Assembly: GCF_932526225.1 (NCBI RefSeq)
Contig: NC_064040.1
Location: 7,661,181-7,725,180, forward strand
Reading direction: 5' to 3'
DNA length: 64,000 bases
From: Nematostella vectensis
Lineage: Eukaryota > Cnidaria > Anthozoa > Actiniaria > Edwardsiidae
Made by a program: the position numbers and the translations under genes
Shown: positions 12,301 through 27,300 of the stretch, piece after piece
Layout of the letters: every line of letters starts with the position of its first letter
Position numbering within the stretch: position 1 is the stretch's first letter
The notes under the pieces: model-generated
Database searches by the model: none
Told to the model about the DNA's origin: nothing
Seen by the model: the letters and a program-made list of their open reading frames with translations, nothing else

Positions 12301-15300
12301 ACGGAGGGCAAACGCCGTCCTTTTCAACCAAGTACCAATCATGTTCGAGGATCCAGCGCTCGCAAAGTACGCTGGATCTTCGAGCATGAGTACCAATGCA
12401 CAACCAAACGAAGAGGGAACAATAAACAAAAAGAAAAGAGTGGAGTTTCACTTAGTCCTAACAGAACTAGACAACACAGACAAATCACGATGTACTTATT
12501 CTGCTTAATTTTCGCGAAAATAAAGACAGCGAACTTTGATCTAGCGAAATTGAAATCTGTCAGTGAGGACATGTGAGGGTACTCGTTAATGGCTCGAGAG
12601 GACAATTTTTCAAAATTTCGTTTCAATTATATTGGTCTTGTTTCAGTAGTCGGTTAACGTCATTTTATTGTAAAAAAAAAGAAAAGAAAAAAAGGCACTT
12701 GAACCTCAAATTCGCGAAATTAAATCCCCTGCAAACATATTTTTTTCTCCGCATTCGCGAAATGTGCCGAGAATATTTTTTGCGAAATCTAAGATGCGCG
12801 AAAATAAAGAAGAATAGGGGAGGTATAAACCTGTTTTTTGGCCCATGACGGTAGCTTGCCAATGCTGAACCGATAGTCGATGGCAGGGGTGTTATCCCTC
12901 TCTAAAAAAAACACAAACATTGATTGGCACTTGCTTCAAAAAGGCACTAAGAAATCACGCTAAAATAAACACAAACATTTCAGCGGCCGTCACGCCAGTG
13001 AGCGACGAAAAAAAATCGCTCAGCGATAAGTGCTGAATAATTTGCTTTTTGTCGTTAAATAATTTGCCGGCAGAAGCCGGAGATCGCGTCAGTTTGCCAA
13101 CCAAAATGTCAGGTGAATGCAACTCGTATAAAGTCAGGGGCGGATCTAGCTTTCACTAAAGAGGGGCCGGGGTTGGCTCAGTGGCAAAGGGGGGAGGGGG
13201 TATTTTTATCTTTGGCAGCCCAAAGGGGGGGGGGGGGGGGGTTAACTCCCTAAACCCTCCCCCTGGATCCGTTACTGAGAGTTCACCATACCAGTAGTCC
13301 CGTTGTTATCTGAGCTGACAGTCTCTTCTACTTTGTATGTTCCTCTCCTATAACAAAACGAAAGGAAAGCTGAAAAAAATTCAGAGAAACGGAGAACGTA
13401 CGAGTGCTAAATCTCCCTACTTTGAACATAACCGCCGTTTCCACAAAACAAACTCTATAGTGGTACCTATAAGTGGTGACCCTCGGGCCAGTGCTAAGTG
13501 ACCGCTTTCATAGAGGTTAACCGCATAATGAACCCAAAACAAACGCAATGAAACTGAAAATGACAATATTTAAGAATGCGATCTACCGCTCCTTTGTTAT
13601 TGTTAACATTAGATAATTCAACGGTTTAAAGTCGTATACATGGTAAACGATATTTGATTGAAGAACTCTCTCTAACTCGATTGAATTATGCTTTGTTTGA
13701 CTCGGAATGTGTAGTTCCAGAAAATATCCATCCCCCCAAATGGAGGGGGTCGGAGGTATAACCCCCACCCCTCTGGAATTTCCAACCCCCTAGAAAAAAA
13801 TGAATACAGTCACTGTTAAGGAAAAAGAGCATTCCTCCCCTCCCCTCTGGAAATTCCCGGCCGTTTAAACCCCTCCCCGGAATTTACATGGGGGGGTGGT
13901 ATGGGTATTTTCTGGAACTACACAATTGTGCGAGAGCGTAAAATTGGAATTCGGGGCGTGATTGGCCATAGATCATTAACATCAACATTATAAGCTCCAT
14001 ACCAATTTCCTGAGGATATCTCGCACAAGCCAGTTGGCATTCTAAGGGTCTTCTCGCCACTATTAGGGGCCGTCCACACTAACACGGATTCGTTTGGATC
14101 CGTATACTTTTTGATACGTTTAGGCATTTCGTCCACACTAACACGCGCGCTGGATCCAGCGAATCCGGATACTTTTGGAAACGCCACCGAAAGTGAATCA
14201 AAATGAATCCTTATACTTTGGTCCGTAGTGTGGACAGTCGAATCCGTACCAAAATAAAAACGATGGTGTCATATCGCAGGCGCGTCTGCTGCTTTGAGCA
14301 TGCGCATATCATAAAAATGACGTCTCTCCGTACCTTTCAGCGTTTTCAAACGTTTGAATCCATGTTATAATGGACGGAACACGCAGCGAAAACTACAGTA
14401 AGGACGAAAATCAAGTAAGCCGTTTTCGGCGAAACAAATCCGGACACATGTTGAATCCGAGTTTGTGGACGACCTCTTAGATCAGGGTACTACACAGAAT
14501 GTGGGAACGTGGGAAGTTCTACCTGAGGGGAGTTTCGGGAAGAGTTGCCTTGGGAAGTTCTTGGCCAAGATCTGCCATTCGCTCTTCCATGTTCTGTAAA
14601 AATCGAACTCCGCTTAGATTTATAGCTACCATCACTACCCTAAAGAGGGCACAAAACTATTGCTATTGGTGTAAGGGGTCGGGGGGTAAAGTAATATTGC
14701 AGGCGGGGGGATGAGGATATAGTAATATTGCAGGCAGGGGGATGAGGATATAGTACTATGCAGGCAGGGGGATGAGGATATAGTAATATTTCAGGCATGA
14801 TATGAGGGGATGTCTCACCTGGGTGAATGTGGTCGGGATCTTCCATATAAAAATGCAACTGAAGACAATAATGAGACATCAAATAATGAGCATCCATATA
14901 TTGTTGACAAACGGTGGAAATGTTTAAAGGAGCACTGTGCCCTTAGATAAAACACGAAAATAACGAAATTTAGTTCGAATGATGACTCACCCATCGCCAG
15001 AGACAGAAATAAGCCGCTTGCAGTCATTGGTAAATCGAATGCCAGTCACGATTTCTAAAGGTTCAACAAAACGTTGTAAATTCGCCAAATCAAAGTGCGG
15101 TGGCAAAATGAAGGATTGGAAAGCGAAAAAAAAAATTCGAGCAAAATGGAAGAGAGAAACGAAAATTCAGCAAAATGAAGAGAATAAGGGATTAAGTGAT
15201 AACTGAATGTCCTGTCATACTGTCCATACAAGTCTTACCTAAATGTCCTGTCATACTGGCTATTCAAGTCCTACCTGAATGTCCTGTCATACTGTCCATA

Positions 15301-18300
15301 CAAGTCTTTCCTAAATGCCCTGTCATACTGGCCATACAAGTCTTACCCGAATGCCCTGTCCTATTGGCCATACAAGTCTTTCCTAAATGCCCTGTCATAC
15401 TGGCCATACAAGTCTTACCCGAATGCCCTGTCCTATTGGCCATACAAGTCTTACCCAAATGTCCTGTCATACTGGCCAAACAAGTCTTACCTAAATGTCC
15501 TGTCATACTGGCATACAAGTCTTACCTAAATGTCCTGTCATACTGTCCATACAAGTCTTACCTGAATGTCCTGTCCTACTGTCCATACAAGTCTTACCTG
15601 AATGTCCTGTCCTACTGGCCAAACAGGTCTTACCTGAATGTCCTGTCATACTGGCCATACAAGTCCTACCTGAATGCCTTGTCATACTGGCCATACAAGT
15701 CTTACCTGAATGTCCTGTCATACTGGCCATACAAGTCTTACCTGAATGCCCTGTCCTACTGTCCATACAAGTCTTACCTGAATGCCCTGTCATACTGGCC
15801 ATACAAGTCTTACCTGAATGTCCTGTCATACTGGCCATACAAGTCTTACCTAAATGCCTTATCATACTGGCCATACAAGTCTTACCTGAATGTCCTGTCA
15901 TGCTAGCCATACAAGTCCTACCTGAATGTCTTGTCATACTGGCCATACAAGTCTTACCTAAATGTCCTGTCATACTGGCCATACAAGTCTTACCTGAATG
16001 TCCTGTCATACTGGCCAAACAGGTCTTACCTGAATGTCCTGTCATGCTAGCCATACAAGTCTTACCTGAATGCCCTGTCATACTGGCTATACAAGTCTTA
16101 CCTGAATGCCTTGTCATACTGTCCATACAAGTCTTACCTGAATGCCTTGTCATACTGGCCATACAAGTCCTACCTGAATGTCCTGTCCTACTGGCCATAC
16201 AAGTCCTACCTGAATGTCCTGTCATACTGGCCATACAAGTCTTACCTGAATGCCCTGTCCTACTGGCCATACAAGTCTTACCTAAATGCCCTGTCATACT
16301 GTCCATACAAGTCCTACCTGAATGTCCTGTCATACTGGCTATACAAGTCCTACCTGAATGTCCTGTCATACTGTCCATACAAGTCTTACCTGAATGTCCT
16401 GTCATACTGGCCATACAAGTCTTACCTAAATGTCCTGTCACACTGGCCATACAAGTCCTACCTGAATGTCCTGTCATACTGGCCATACAAGTCCTACCTG
16501 AATGCCTTGTCCTACTGTCCATACAAGTCTTACCTGAATGCCCTGTCCTACTGTCCATACAAGTCTTACCTGAATGCCCTGTCCTACTGGCCATACAAGT
16601 CTTACCTGAATGCCCTGTCATACTGTCCATACAAGTCTTACCTGAATGCCCTGTCCTACTGGCCATACAAGTCTTACCTGAATGCCTTGTCATACTGTCC
16701 ATACAAGTCTTACCTGAATGTCCTGTCCTACTGGCCATACAAGTCTTACCTGAATGCCCTGTCCTACTGGCCATACAAGTCCTACCTGAATGCCCTGTCA
16801 TACTGGCCATACACTCGCCCGTCTCAAACTCGTGGAATGACATCGTCTTGTCGGAACAGCTTGTGGCGGCATAGTACCCAGAGTTATCCATCGTTATCTA
16901 AATCAATCAGACAAGGACAGGCAACCATGCATTCATATTAAGGAACTGATTAAGCAACAACGACAGCAACGCGAACGGTAACGGCAGAAAATAATGAAAA
17001 ATTTAGAGAATCAGACGTGAAACTGACTATCTGATATACAACGTGAAAACATGGTGTAGTGCCAAGGGGGGTCATGTTCTCCTTGTCGTAGTTGATTAAG
17101 TTCCCTATTAGGGATCTAAGCTGCAACGCGGACGGCAACGGCAGAAATAAAAAGCCAGACGTAAAGCTGACTCTCTTATACATTTCAGCTGTTTTCCTAC
17201 AAACCCCGAGGTGGGGACTTATGCACTAAAACAGAAACCAGGTCTTTTTTCGGCTTAACTGACTTGGAACTATAAAAACGAACTTATATTATTTAAACTA
17301 GTTTAGACTTGAGCGTTAATAACGATTTTCGGGGTCACGTTTTATTTGACGTCGTCGTCGTCGTCGAAGAGTTCCAAATTGACACAATAAGTACAAAGTA
17401 TTGTATATCACACTATGTACCTTGACCAGTGTGCCGTCATCTCCCGTAGCACCCTTGAAGGAGCGTGTTTGTTTTCCATTCACAGTGTCATAAATCCTGG
17501 GAGAAGTTGAGTCACAGTTAAAAGCCTCAATAAGCCACATTAAAGATCATCACCATGCGGATGCAAGAAACGTTCTAATCTGACTGAGATGAAATTCACT
17601 GACAAAAAAGTGCGGAAAATAAATGCTTGAATGTACATCAAAACGCGACGGAATCCTCACAGTTAGTAATTTCGTGTCAATCTCAGAATGTTATTTGGCT
17701 AACTTTGTATCGGTGACCACGGTAGCGCGCGTCACACTATAACACTTTGTATCGGTGGCCACGGTAGCGCGCGTCACACTATAACACTTTCTATTGGTGG
17801 CCACGGTAGCGCGCGTCACACTATAACACTTTGTCTTGGTGGCCACGGTAGCGCGCGTCACACTATAACACTTTGTCTTGGTGGCCACGGTAGCGCGCGT
17901 CACACTATAACACTTTGTCTTGGTGGCCACGGTAGCGCGCGTCATGGCAGTACGTGCACTTAGCAGGTAAATAAGATGTTTTTATTACCTCACATTCCTG
18001 TCTTGACAAGCCGTTGCTGCAACATGTCTAAAAAATATAAACACCGTGATATCTTTAGATGGCTTTTCGCACAAGGTAGTCCTCAAGGCTCGATCAAACG
18101 AAGATGATGTGTCCATGAGAGTTCTTTTCCCTTTAGGAGTCATAAGGTTGTGATCAAAAGGACTTTGAGAGTTTATAATAGCGGTGACGTTTGTTTTTTT
18201 TTTAATATAATAATATGATTACAGGATTCAGCACCGAATCGTAAATTGGGAAAGCTAATTTTGACTAATTTTTCCTCGCATCAACACTCATTGTAGCGAT

Positions 18301-21300
18301 CAAATGTAAAAAAAACTTTTATCTAACCTCAAGTCAAATTTGAACTTGTTAAAAGTGAATAAGAGTCGATGAACGTCAATGAAACTGAGAGCACCGCTAA
18401 ACGGTCATGAGAATTGAAACTCACATAGTTTTTCCTCAACTCTCAGCTCCGTTTGATCGAGGCTTTAGGGGGGAAACGAGCATTAGCAAAATGACGCCGA
18501 CATAACCATAACACCATCACAACATCAGCACTACTTATAACCACGAACCTAGACGTATCCACCACCATGTCATAGAACGTCGTCTTGCCGACATAATTAG
18601 TATTTCTCACAAACTGCAGGTCCGGATTCTACGGGCAGAAAGCAAAATAAAAGCCAGTTAGAAATCGTCACTGGAGGTCAAGTAGTATATCGTTGACCCT
18701 TTTTTGGGGGGTCAATGACGTCATCACTGGGTGTCAAGTAGTATGTAATCTTTGTAATCTTTGTTTATCGAGGGTAGCATATTTAACCGAATATACAGTT
18801 TTCTAACATATGGCCCTCGGTTAGTAAGCACTGTCACTGGGGGTGGTCACTGCCAGAGGGTTTATTGCGTCCCCAGTGGTTCTTTTACGTCCCTTCGGTT
18901 CAGGTTAATGTAGTGCAGCTTGAAGAGACGGGACCTCCGGTTTAGTGTCCTTATCCGAGAAGACTGGAAACACGAGAGAATAACTTCAACTCACTTGTGA
19001 CAAATTCGATTCAAGGCAGGAACCCGGAAAAATCCCCCAGTTTGAGACAGGATTCGAACCTGGGCCACAGAGGTGAGAGGCCGACGCGCTAACACACTAG
19101 GCCACCCGTGCTTCCACAAGTATATAGTGTCAAGTAGTATATGGTGTTTTTAAAAAATACGATCCTTTTTTTGCTGGGTCAATGACGTCATAACCCATGA
19201 TGCAATGCTCACCTGCTGGGCGGAGCGGAATATGATGGACTTGTCTGCGCTGCAGCTAAGCAGTTGGAAGTCACCATTATCGTCGACTAGAAAAGAGTCA
19301 CAAGGCAGTTTTTAGTTTGCGTTTAATAACGTTTCCGAAGTCTTCATTTTTTGTAAAACAAATGCACAGCAGGATTCCAAAGTAGATACAATAGGAAACT
19401 TAAACAACGACGACGGCAACGGTGTGAAATACACTCTGAAACAGACTTGTTTTAAGTACGTTGATATTGCTTATGTCGTTGCAAATTAAAAAAAACTTTT
19501 AAGTTCCCTCGCCTGTTTTTACTAGGGCGGGGAAAAATTGGCATCGATTTAGTCATACTAGTAAAACTTATGTAGTTCTTACTGACTCACCATTGAACTT
19601 GATAGAAGTTATACTGGCAGAGTGATCATCTAACGTCTGAATCAGCGAAAAATCCTTGTTCATATCAAAGATATGGATTAAGCGATCACGTCCTGCAGAG
19701 GCTAGTAGCTTGTGGCCTACACAGGAGAAAGAAACTTCAACTCACTCCGTGCTTTCTCTACTCGGTTCTACCTGTGACGACGTAGGTACATGAAAAGCGA
19801 TGGACACGGCGTATTTGGCTATCAATAAAGTTTATTATTATCATTAATTAAAAAAAATAATAACATTTTTGTTACTATTGTTTTTTACCTGATTGCGGTG
19901 GAGAGAATTCTACACACAACACTTCAGACTCATGTGCCTCAATCTTCAGAAGCTCATCCAAGAACATCATGTCGTAAACTCTGGGGGAATAAATGTTATA
20001 CTGTTAACTAGCTCCAAGAGGATATGTGTGTACGAAGGAAAATGATGCTATATTCAGGAAAAGCGTCCTTTGTTGCGATCTTATTACTAAACATAGGTTA
20101 TCATTTCATACAGCTTGACTTTGCAAATACGGCCGGGAAGTTGAATAACCTAAGATAAGCACCCCGCCCATAAGAAAATCAGCGGGAGGGACAAGTAAAT
20201 AAAGAAAGGAAAAAAAAGGACGCCCTATCCCTTTCTTCTTCGCTGATTTACACACTCGTTGTATATGTATCCAACACTTCCGCATTCTAGTCCATCTCCG
20301 TTTGCTTGCGACGCGCGCATCACACTTTAAATATATTTTCACTACAATAACCAATAAATGTGATGGTACCTGACGTTTCCAGATCGATCACCAACGGCCA
20401 GTGTCTGACCATCAGGACTTGCACATATTGTCCGCACACCCGTGCGGCCATCACTGCTTACGTCATTCACATTTTTAGAGGCTGGTGAAGAGGAGCATAG
20501 TGTTATCAGTTTAATTATAAGAAAGTCCAGAGTCACGTAATTCGGGCCCAGATTCACGCAAGTCATATCCAATGTCACGCAATTGGGACCCGAGGAGTCT
20601 AGAGGGTACTTACTAATACTGTGTTCGGTGTCCTTAAGGTTCGAGAAATTGTCCAGTAAATACAGCACTCGCATCAACTCCTGTGTGAGAACAAGACTTC
20701 AGCTAGAATTCATTTTCCAGTTAATGTTAAGGGTCAGTACGCAGCTCTTACAAGCTGCGATTTGATTGGGCAAATTAACAATTTCCGCACCTCGACACAA
20801 AGAACGAGAAGAATAGAGACAAAAGAAATCCTTTGTAGAACAAAGATAATAGGAGACAAAGCAGCTGCGTACTTACTCAATGTTAGCTATTACCTACTAG
20901 CTATTAACTACTCAATGTTATTCTATTAATAGAATAGTGGTACCTCCTATAAAATACTGGGTCGAGTCGCCTTAATTTATTCACAAACCGTTGATATTAA
21001 GAACATTGCAAGAGACTCGATTTGATAAAATATAACACCCCAAGGACAGAGATATGCCGACAAACAGAGAGCACACTGGACCACTCTTTGAGACTCACCT
21101 TACTGTATATATTTCTTTGAAAAGATATATTTGTTCCTGGAAAACAAAGAAAAAAACGAAAGAACTTATTTTATTTATTTATTTTGTTTGGAGACTTTCT
21201 TTACACTTATATAACAACACTACAGGATACGATAGGCACCACAGAGGGGGAGGGGCTGAGGGAGGCCCCATTACTTTTTGCGCTCAAAAGTAAGCAAAAA

Positions 21301-24300
21301 GATAGGTTTTTCAGTGTTTTTTTTTTCAATTGACAGTTCCCCCACTTTTCAACATGCTTTCCCTGTATGAGAATAAAGAGGGGAGGGCAAAAGGACACGA
21401 GGTCCCAACGAGGCAAGCCCCGGCAATACGGATACATGAACAATGGTGAACGATAATAACTGCTAACGATCATAGTAAAACTATATATAGCATGACTAGC
21501 AGCAATGGGTGGTATCCAGGAAAGACTGTCTTACATGTAAGGACACAGTCAGGGTCAAAATCAGAGTGCAGTTTGTTAAAGTATAGAGTTTTAGCACACT
21601 ACGTAAAAGTGTCAACGGATGAAAGTTTAACAGACTCAGGTGAGCTGTACGATACAATAAGTCCCAGTTCCAGTTAGATAATTATCCATCAGGGGCGTTA
21701 ACTGTAAGCCTGTTTGCAATTTTTAGACTTCACCTTCAACAACATTCCATACACGGACAGTGTCATCTGCTGAACATGTCAAAAATGTCCCAGGGGGGAG
21801 GGCTGCGTGCTTGTTGTCAGATACCTCTGGATAGACCTGAGGGGGGACGGGAAGGTGGTTAATAAATAGGTAAAGGTTCAATTGCAAAACAAAGCATATT
21901 TTGAGTTTAAAAGAGCTTTGTGTTTTATCAACCATTATCTATACGATTTCTTGGAAAATTTGTCACAGACCAAAGTATGCTTCATCCAATAAATTGATTT
22001 CTTGGTCACTTGAGGTAAAAAATACAGTGAAATTGGGGACTGCTTAATGGTAGGAAGAGGTATGAAATACAGTGATGGAGTTACCAATATTAGGAACTTT
22101 GGTAGGTAACAGAAAGTCTTGTAGCTCCATTCCTCATACTTGTGAGGTGTGGTAGAGAGGGGACCATATCATTCCAATCGTACCTCTACTCCCCATACAC
22201 ATGCGCTGTGGTAGAGAGAGGACCAAATCTTGCCAATCTTTTTGATGTCCTTCAGGTCCCAGACATACAGACTGTGGTCGTTGTACACACACGTCAGCTA
22301 AAAAATGGAGGTATGAGACGTCAAACAAGCAGATTAAACTCATGTCCACAGCCTTAAACCCTTTTTTAATGATCAGTCGATAATAGTTGAAGCTGATGAT
22401 ATTTGATGATAGGTGAATGCTAGTCTACAGTATGATACCTGATAATAGTTGTTGATAGATTTAATGCCTACTATCATGAAGTTTGGATGGGCACATGATA
22501 ATTAAAGTACATTGCCAACTATCATGCGATCACCAACAATCATGTGTCATTTCAATGGGGCTTCGCCGAATTCCTAAAAAATATATATATATACTTACCC
22601 TGTAGTTACAAGTATCCAGAGCTAGAGCAACGGTATCTGCATAAGATACATTGCCTGTCTTGGGAATAAGGTGGCTAGAAAATACATAATAAGGAGACAA
22701 GAGGAATTAACAAATTAAGTCACATCAGATGTTTTCTACAATGGGCAAGTAGTGATGTGTAAGATAAGGGAAGGGAACACCCTACACTACATGCTATAAT
22801 ATACAACACCCTACACTACATGCTATAATATACAACACCCTACACTACATGCTATAATATACAACACTCTACACTACATGCTATAATATACAACACTCTA
22901 CACTACATGCTATAATATACAACACTCTACACTACATGCTATAATATACAACACTCTACACTACATGCTATAATATACAACACTCTACACTACCTGCTAT
23001 AATATACAACACTCTACACTTCATGCTATAATATACAACACCCTACACTACATGCTTTAATATACAACACCCTACACTACATGCTTTAATATACAACACT
23101 CTACACTTCATGCTATATTATACAACACTCTACACTACATGCTATAATATACAAAACTCTACACTTCATGCTATATTATACAACACTCTACACTACATGC
23201 TATAATATACAACGCCCTACACTACATGCTATAATATACAACGCCCTACACTACATGCTATAATATACAACGCCCTACACTACATGCTATAATATACAAC
23301 GCCCTACACTACATGCTATAATATGCAACGCCCTACACTACATGCTATAATATACAACACCCCACACTACATGCTATAATATACAACACCCCACACTACA
23401 TGCTATAATATACAACACCCCACACTACATGCTATAATATACAACACTCCACACTACATGCTATAATATACAACACTCCACACTACATGCTATAATATAC
23501 AACACTCCACACTACATGCTATAATATACAACACCCTACACTACATGCTATAATATACAACACCCTACACTACATGCTATAATATACAACACCCTACACT
23601 ACATGCTATAATATACAACACCCTACACTACATGCTATAATATACAACACCCTACACTACATGCTATAATATACAACACCCTACACTACATGCTATAATA
23701 TACAACACCCTACACTACATGCTATAATATACAACACCCTACACTACATGCTATAATATACAACGCCCTACACTACATGCTATAATATACAACGCCCTAC
23801 ACTACATGCTATAATATACAATGCCCTACACTACATGCTATAATATACAACACCCTACACTACATGCTATAATACACAACACTCTACACTACATGCTATA
23901 ATATACAACACTCTACACTACATGCTATAATATACAACACTCTACACTACATGCTATAATATACAACACCCTACACTACATGCTATAATATACAACACCC
24001 TACACTACATGCTATAATATACAACACCCTACACTACATGCTATAATATACAACACCCTACACTACATGCTATAATATACTACACCCTACACTACATGCT
24101 ATAATATACAACACTCTACACTACATGCTATAATATACAACACTACACTACATGCTATAATATACAACACTCCACACTACATGCTATAATATACAACACT
24201 CCACACTACATGCTATAATATACAACACTCCACACTACATGCTATAATATACAACACCCTACACTACATGCTATAATATACAACACCCTACACTACATGC

Positions 24301-27300
24301 TATAATATACAACACCCTACACTACATGCTATAATATACAACACTCTACACTACATGCTATAATATACAACACTCTACACTACATGCTATAATATACAAC
24401 ACTCTACACTACATGCTATAATATACAACACCCTACACTACATGCTATAATATACAACACTCTACACTACATGCTATAATATACAACACTCTACACTACA
24501 TGCTATAATATACAACACTCTACACTACATGCTATAATATACAACACTCTACACTACATGCTATAATATACAACACCCTACACTACATGCTATAATATAC
24601 AACACCCTACACTACATGCTATAATATACAACACCCTACACTACATGCTATAATATACAACACTCTACACTACATGCTATAATATACAACACTCTACACT
24701 ACATGCTATAATATACAACACCCTACACTACATGCTATAATATACAACACCCTACACTACATGCTATAATATACAACACTCTACACTACATGCTATAATA
24801 TACAACACCCTATACTAAATGCTATAATATACAACACTCTACACTACATGCTATAATATACAACACCCTACACTACATGCTATAATATACAACACCCTAC
24901 ACTACATGCTATAATATACAACACTCTACACTACATGCTATAATATACAACACTCTACACTACATGCTATAATATACAACACTCTACACTACATGCTATA
25001 ATATACAACACTCTACACTACATGCTATAATATACAACACCCTACACTACATGCTATAATATACAACACTCTACACTACATGCTATAATATACAACACCC
25101 TACACTACATGCTATAATATACAACACTCTACACTACATGCTATAATATACAACACCCTACACTACATGCTATAATATACAACACTCTACACTACATGCT
25201 ATAATAGACAACACCCTACACTACATGCTATAATATACAACACCCTACACTACATGCTATAATATACAACACTCTACACTACATGCTATAATATACAACA
25301 CTCTACACTACATGCTATAATAGACAACACTCTACACTACATGCTATAATATACAACACTACACTACATGCTATAATATACAACACTCTACACTACATGC
25401 TATAATATACAACACTCTACACTACATGCTATAATATACAACACCCTACACTACATGCTATAATAGACAACACTCTACACTACATGCTATAATATACAAC
25501 ACTACACTACATGCTATAATATACAACACCCTACACTACATGCTATAATATACAACACCCTACACTACATGCTATAATATACAACACTCTACACTACATG
25601 CTATAATATACAACACTCTACACTACATGCTATAATATACAACACTCTACACTACATGCTATAATATACAACACCCTACACTACATGCTATAATATACAA
25701 CACTCTACACTACATGCTATAATATACAACACTCTACACTACATGCTATAATATACAACACTCTACACTACATGCTATAATATACTACACTCTACACTAC
25801 ATGCTATAATATACAACACTCTACACTACATGCTATAATATACAACACCCTATACTAAATGCTATAATATACAACACTCTACACTACATGCTATAATATA
25901 CAACACTCTACACTACATGCTATAATATACAACACCCTACACTACATGCTATAATATACAACACCCTACACTACATGCTATAATAGACAACACTCTACAC
26001 TACATGCTATAATATACAACACTACACTACATGCTATAATATACAACACCCTACACTACATGCTATAATAGACAACACTCTACACTACATGCTATAATAT
26101 ACAACACTACACTACATGCTATAATATACAACACCCTACACTACATGCTATAATATACAACACCCTACACTACATGCTATAATATACAACACTCTACACT
26201 ACATGCTATAATATACAACACTCTACACTACATGCTATAATATACAACACTCTACACTACATGCTATAATATACAACACCCTACACTACATGCTATAATA
26301 TACAACACTCTACACTACATGCTATAATATACAACACTCTACACTACATGCTATAATATACAACACTCTACACTACATGCTATAATATACTACACTCTAC
26401 ACTACATGCTATAATATACAACACTCTACACTACATGCTATAATATACAACACCCTATACTACATGCTATAATATACAACACTCTACACTACATGCTATA
26501 ATATACAACACTCTACACTACATGCTATAATATACAACACCCTACACTACATGCTATAATAGACAACACTCTACACTACATGCTATAATATACAACACTA
26601 CACTACATGCTATAATATACAACACCCTACACTACATGCTATAATATACTACACTCTACACTACATGCTATAATATACAACACTCTACACTACATGCTAT
26701 AATATACAACACCCTACACTACATGCTATAATATACAACACTCTACACTACATGCTATAATATACAACACCCTACACTACATGCTATAATATACAACACT
26801 CTACACTACATGCTATAATATACAACACTCTACACTACATGCTATAATATACAACACTCTACACTACATGCTATAATATACTACACTCTACACTACATGC
26901 TATAATATACAACACTCTACACTACATGCTATAATATACAACACCCTATACTACATGCTATAATATACAACACTCTACACTACATGCTATAATATACAAC
27001 ACTCTACACTACATGCTATAATATACAACACCCTACACTACACAACACTCAATACCTTGGATCTATTCCATCAGCTATGTTGACACCAAGAAAGTGAGGT
27101 TTTGGCAAAGTGTTGACAAATTCTAGTGTTGATGGATTAAACACCCTGGAAGAAAATATGCATTGATTATCACAGATTACATTCTACCTTTTTCAGATAG
27201 ACCTATGACAGTGTATGTCTGGTTTTTTTCATGCACCAAATACTAATAAACATGGGATAAAATGAACCATTATCTTGCTATCTTCAAAAAGCTGCATATC

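Noticed and set aside
10971-12451. Open frames of 446 and 326 codons (Ser/Arg/Cys/Val-rich)
   Set aside because: They follow the 84-bp tandem unit, exist in more than one frame, and have no link in phase to exon 30.
15196-16941. Plus-strand frames [12 protein letters not shown] and [12 protein letters not shown]
   Set aside because: Opposite strand of the 36-bp array; only the minus frame connects to a real exon.
17691-17945. Extra WD40-gene exon encoding [14 protein letters not shown] repeats
   Set aside because: Exon 22 (17989-18027) joins exon 23 in phase without it; no donor/acceptor frame supports including the 42-bp repeats.
19040-19112. tRNA gene
   Set aside because: Has A- and B-box-like sequence but no convincing cloverleaf, and it continues into a SINE body with target duplication.
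22777-27047. CRISPR-like regular array
   Set aside because: Units are contiguous without unique spacers, and the context is an intron of an animal gene.
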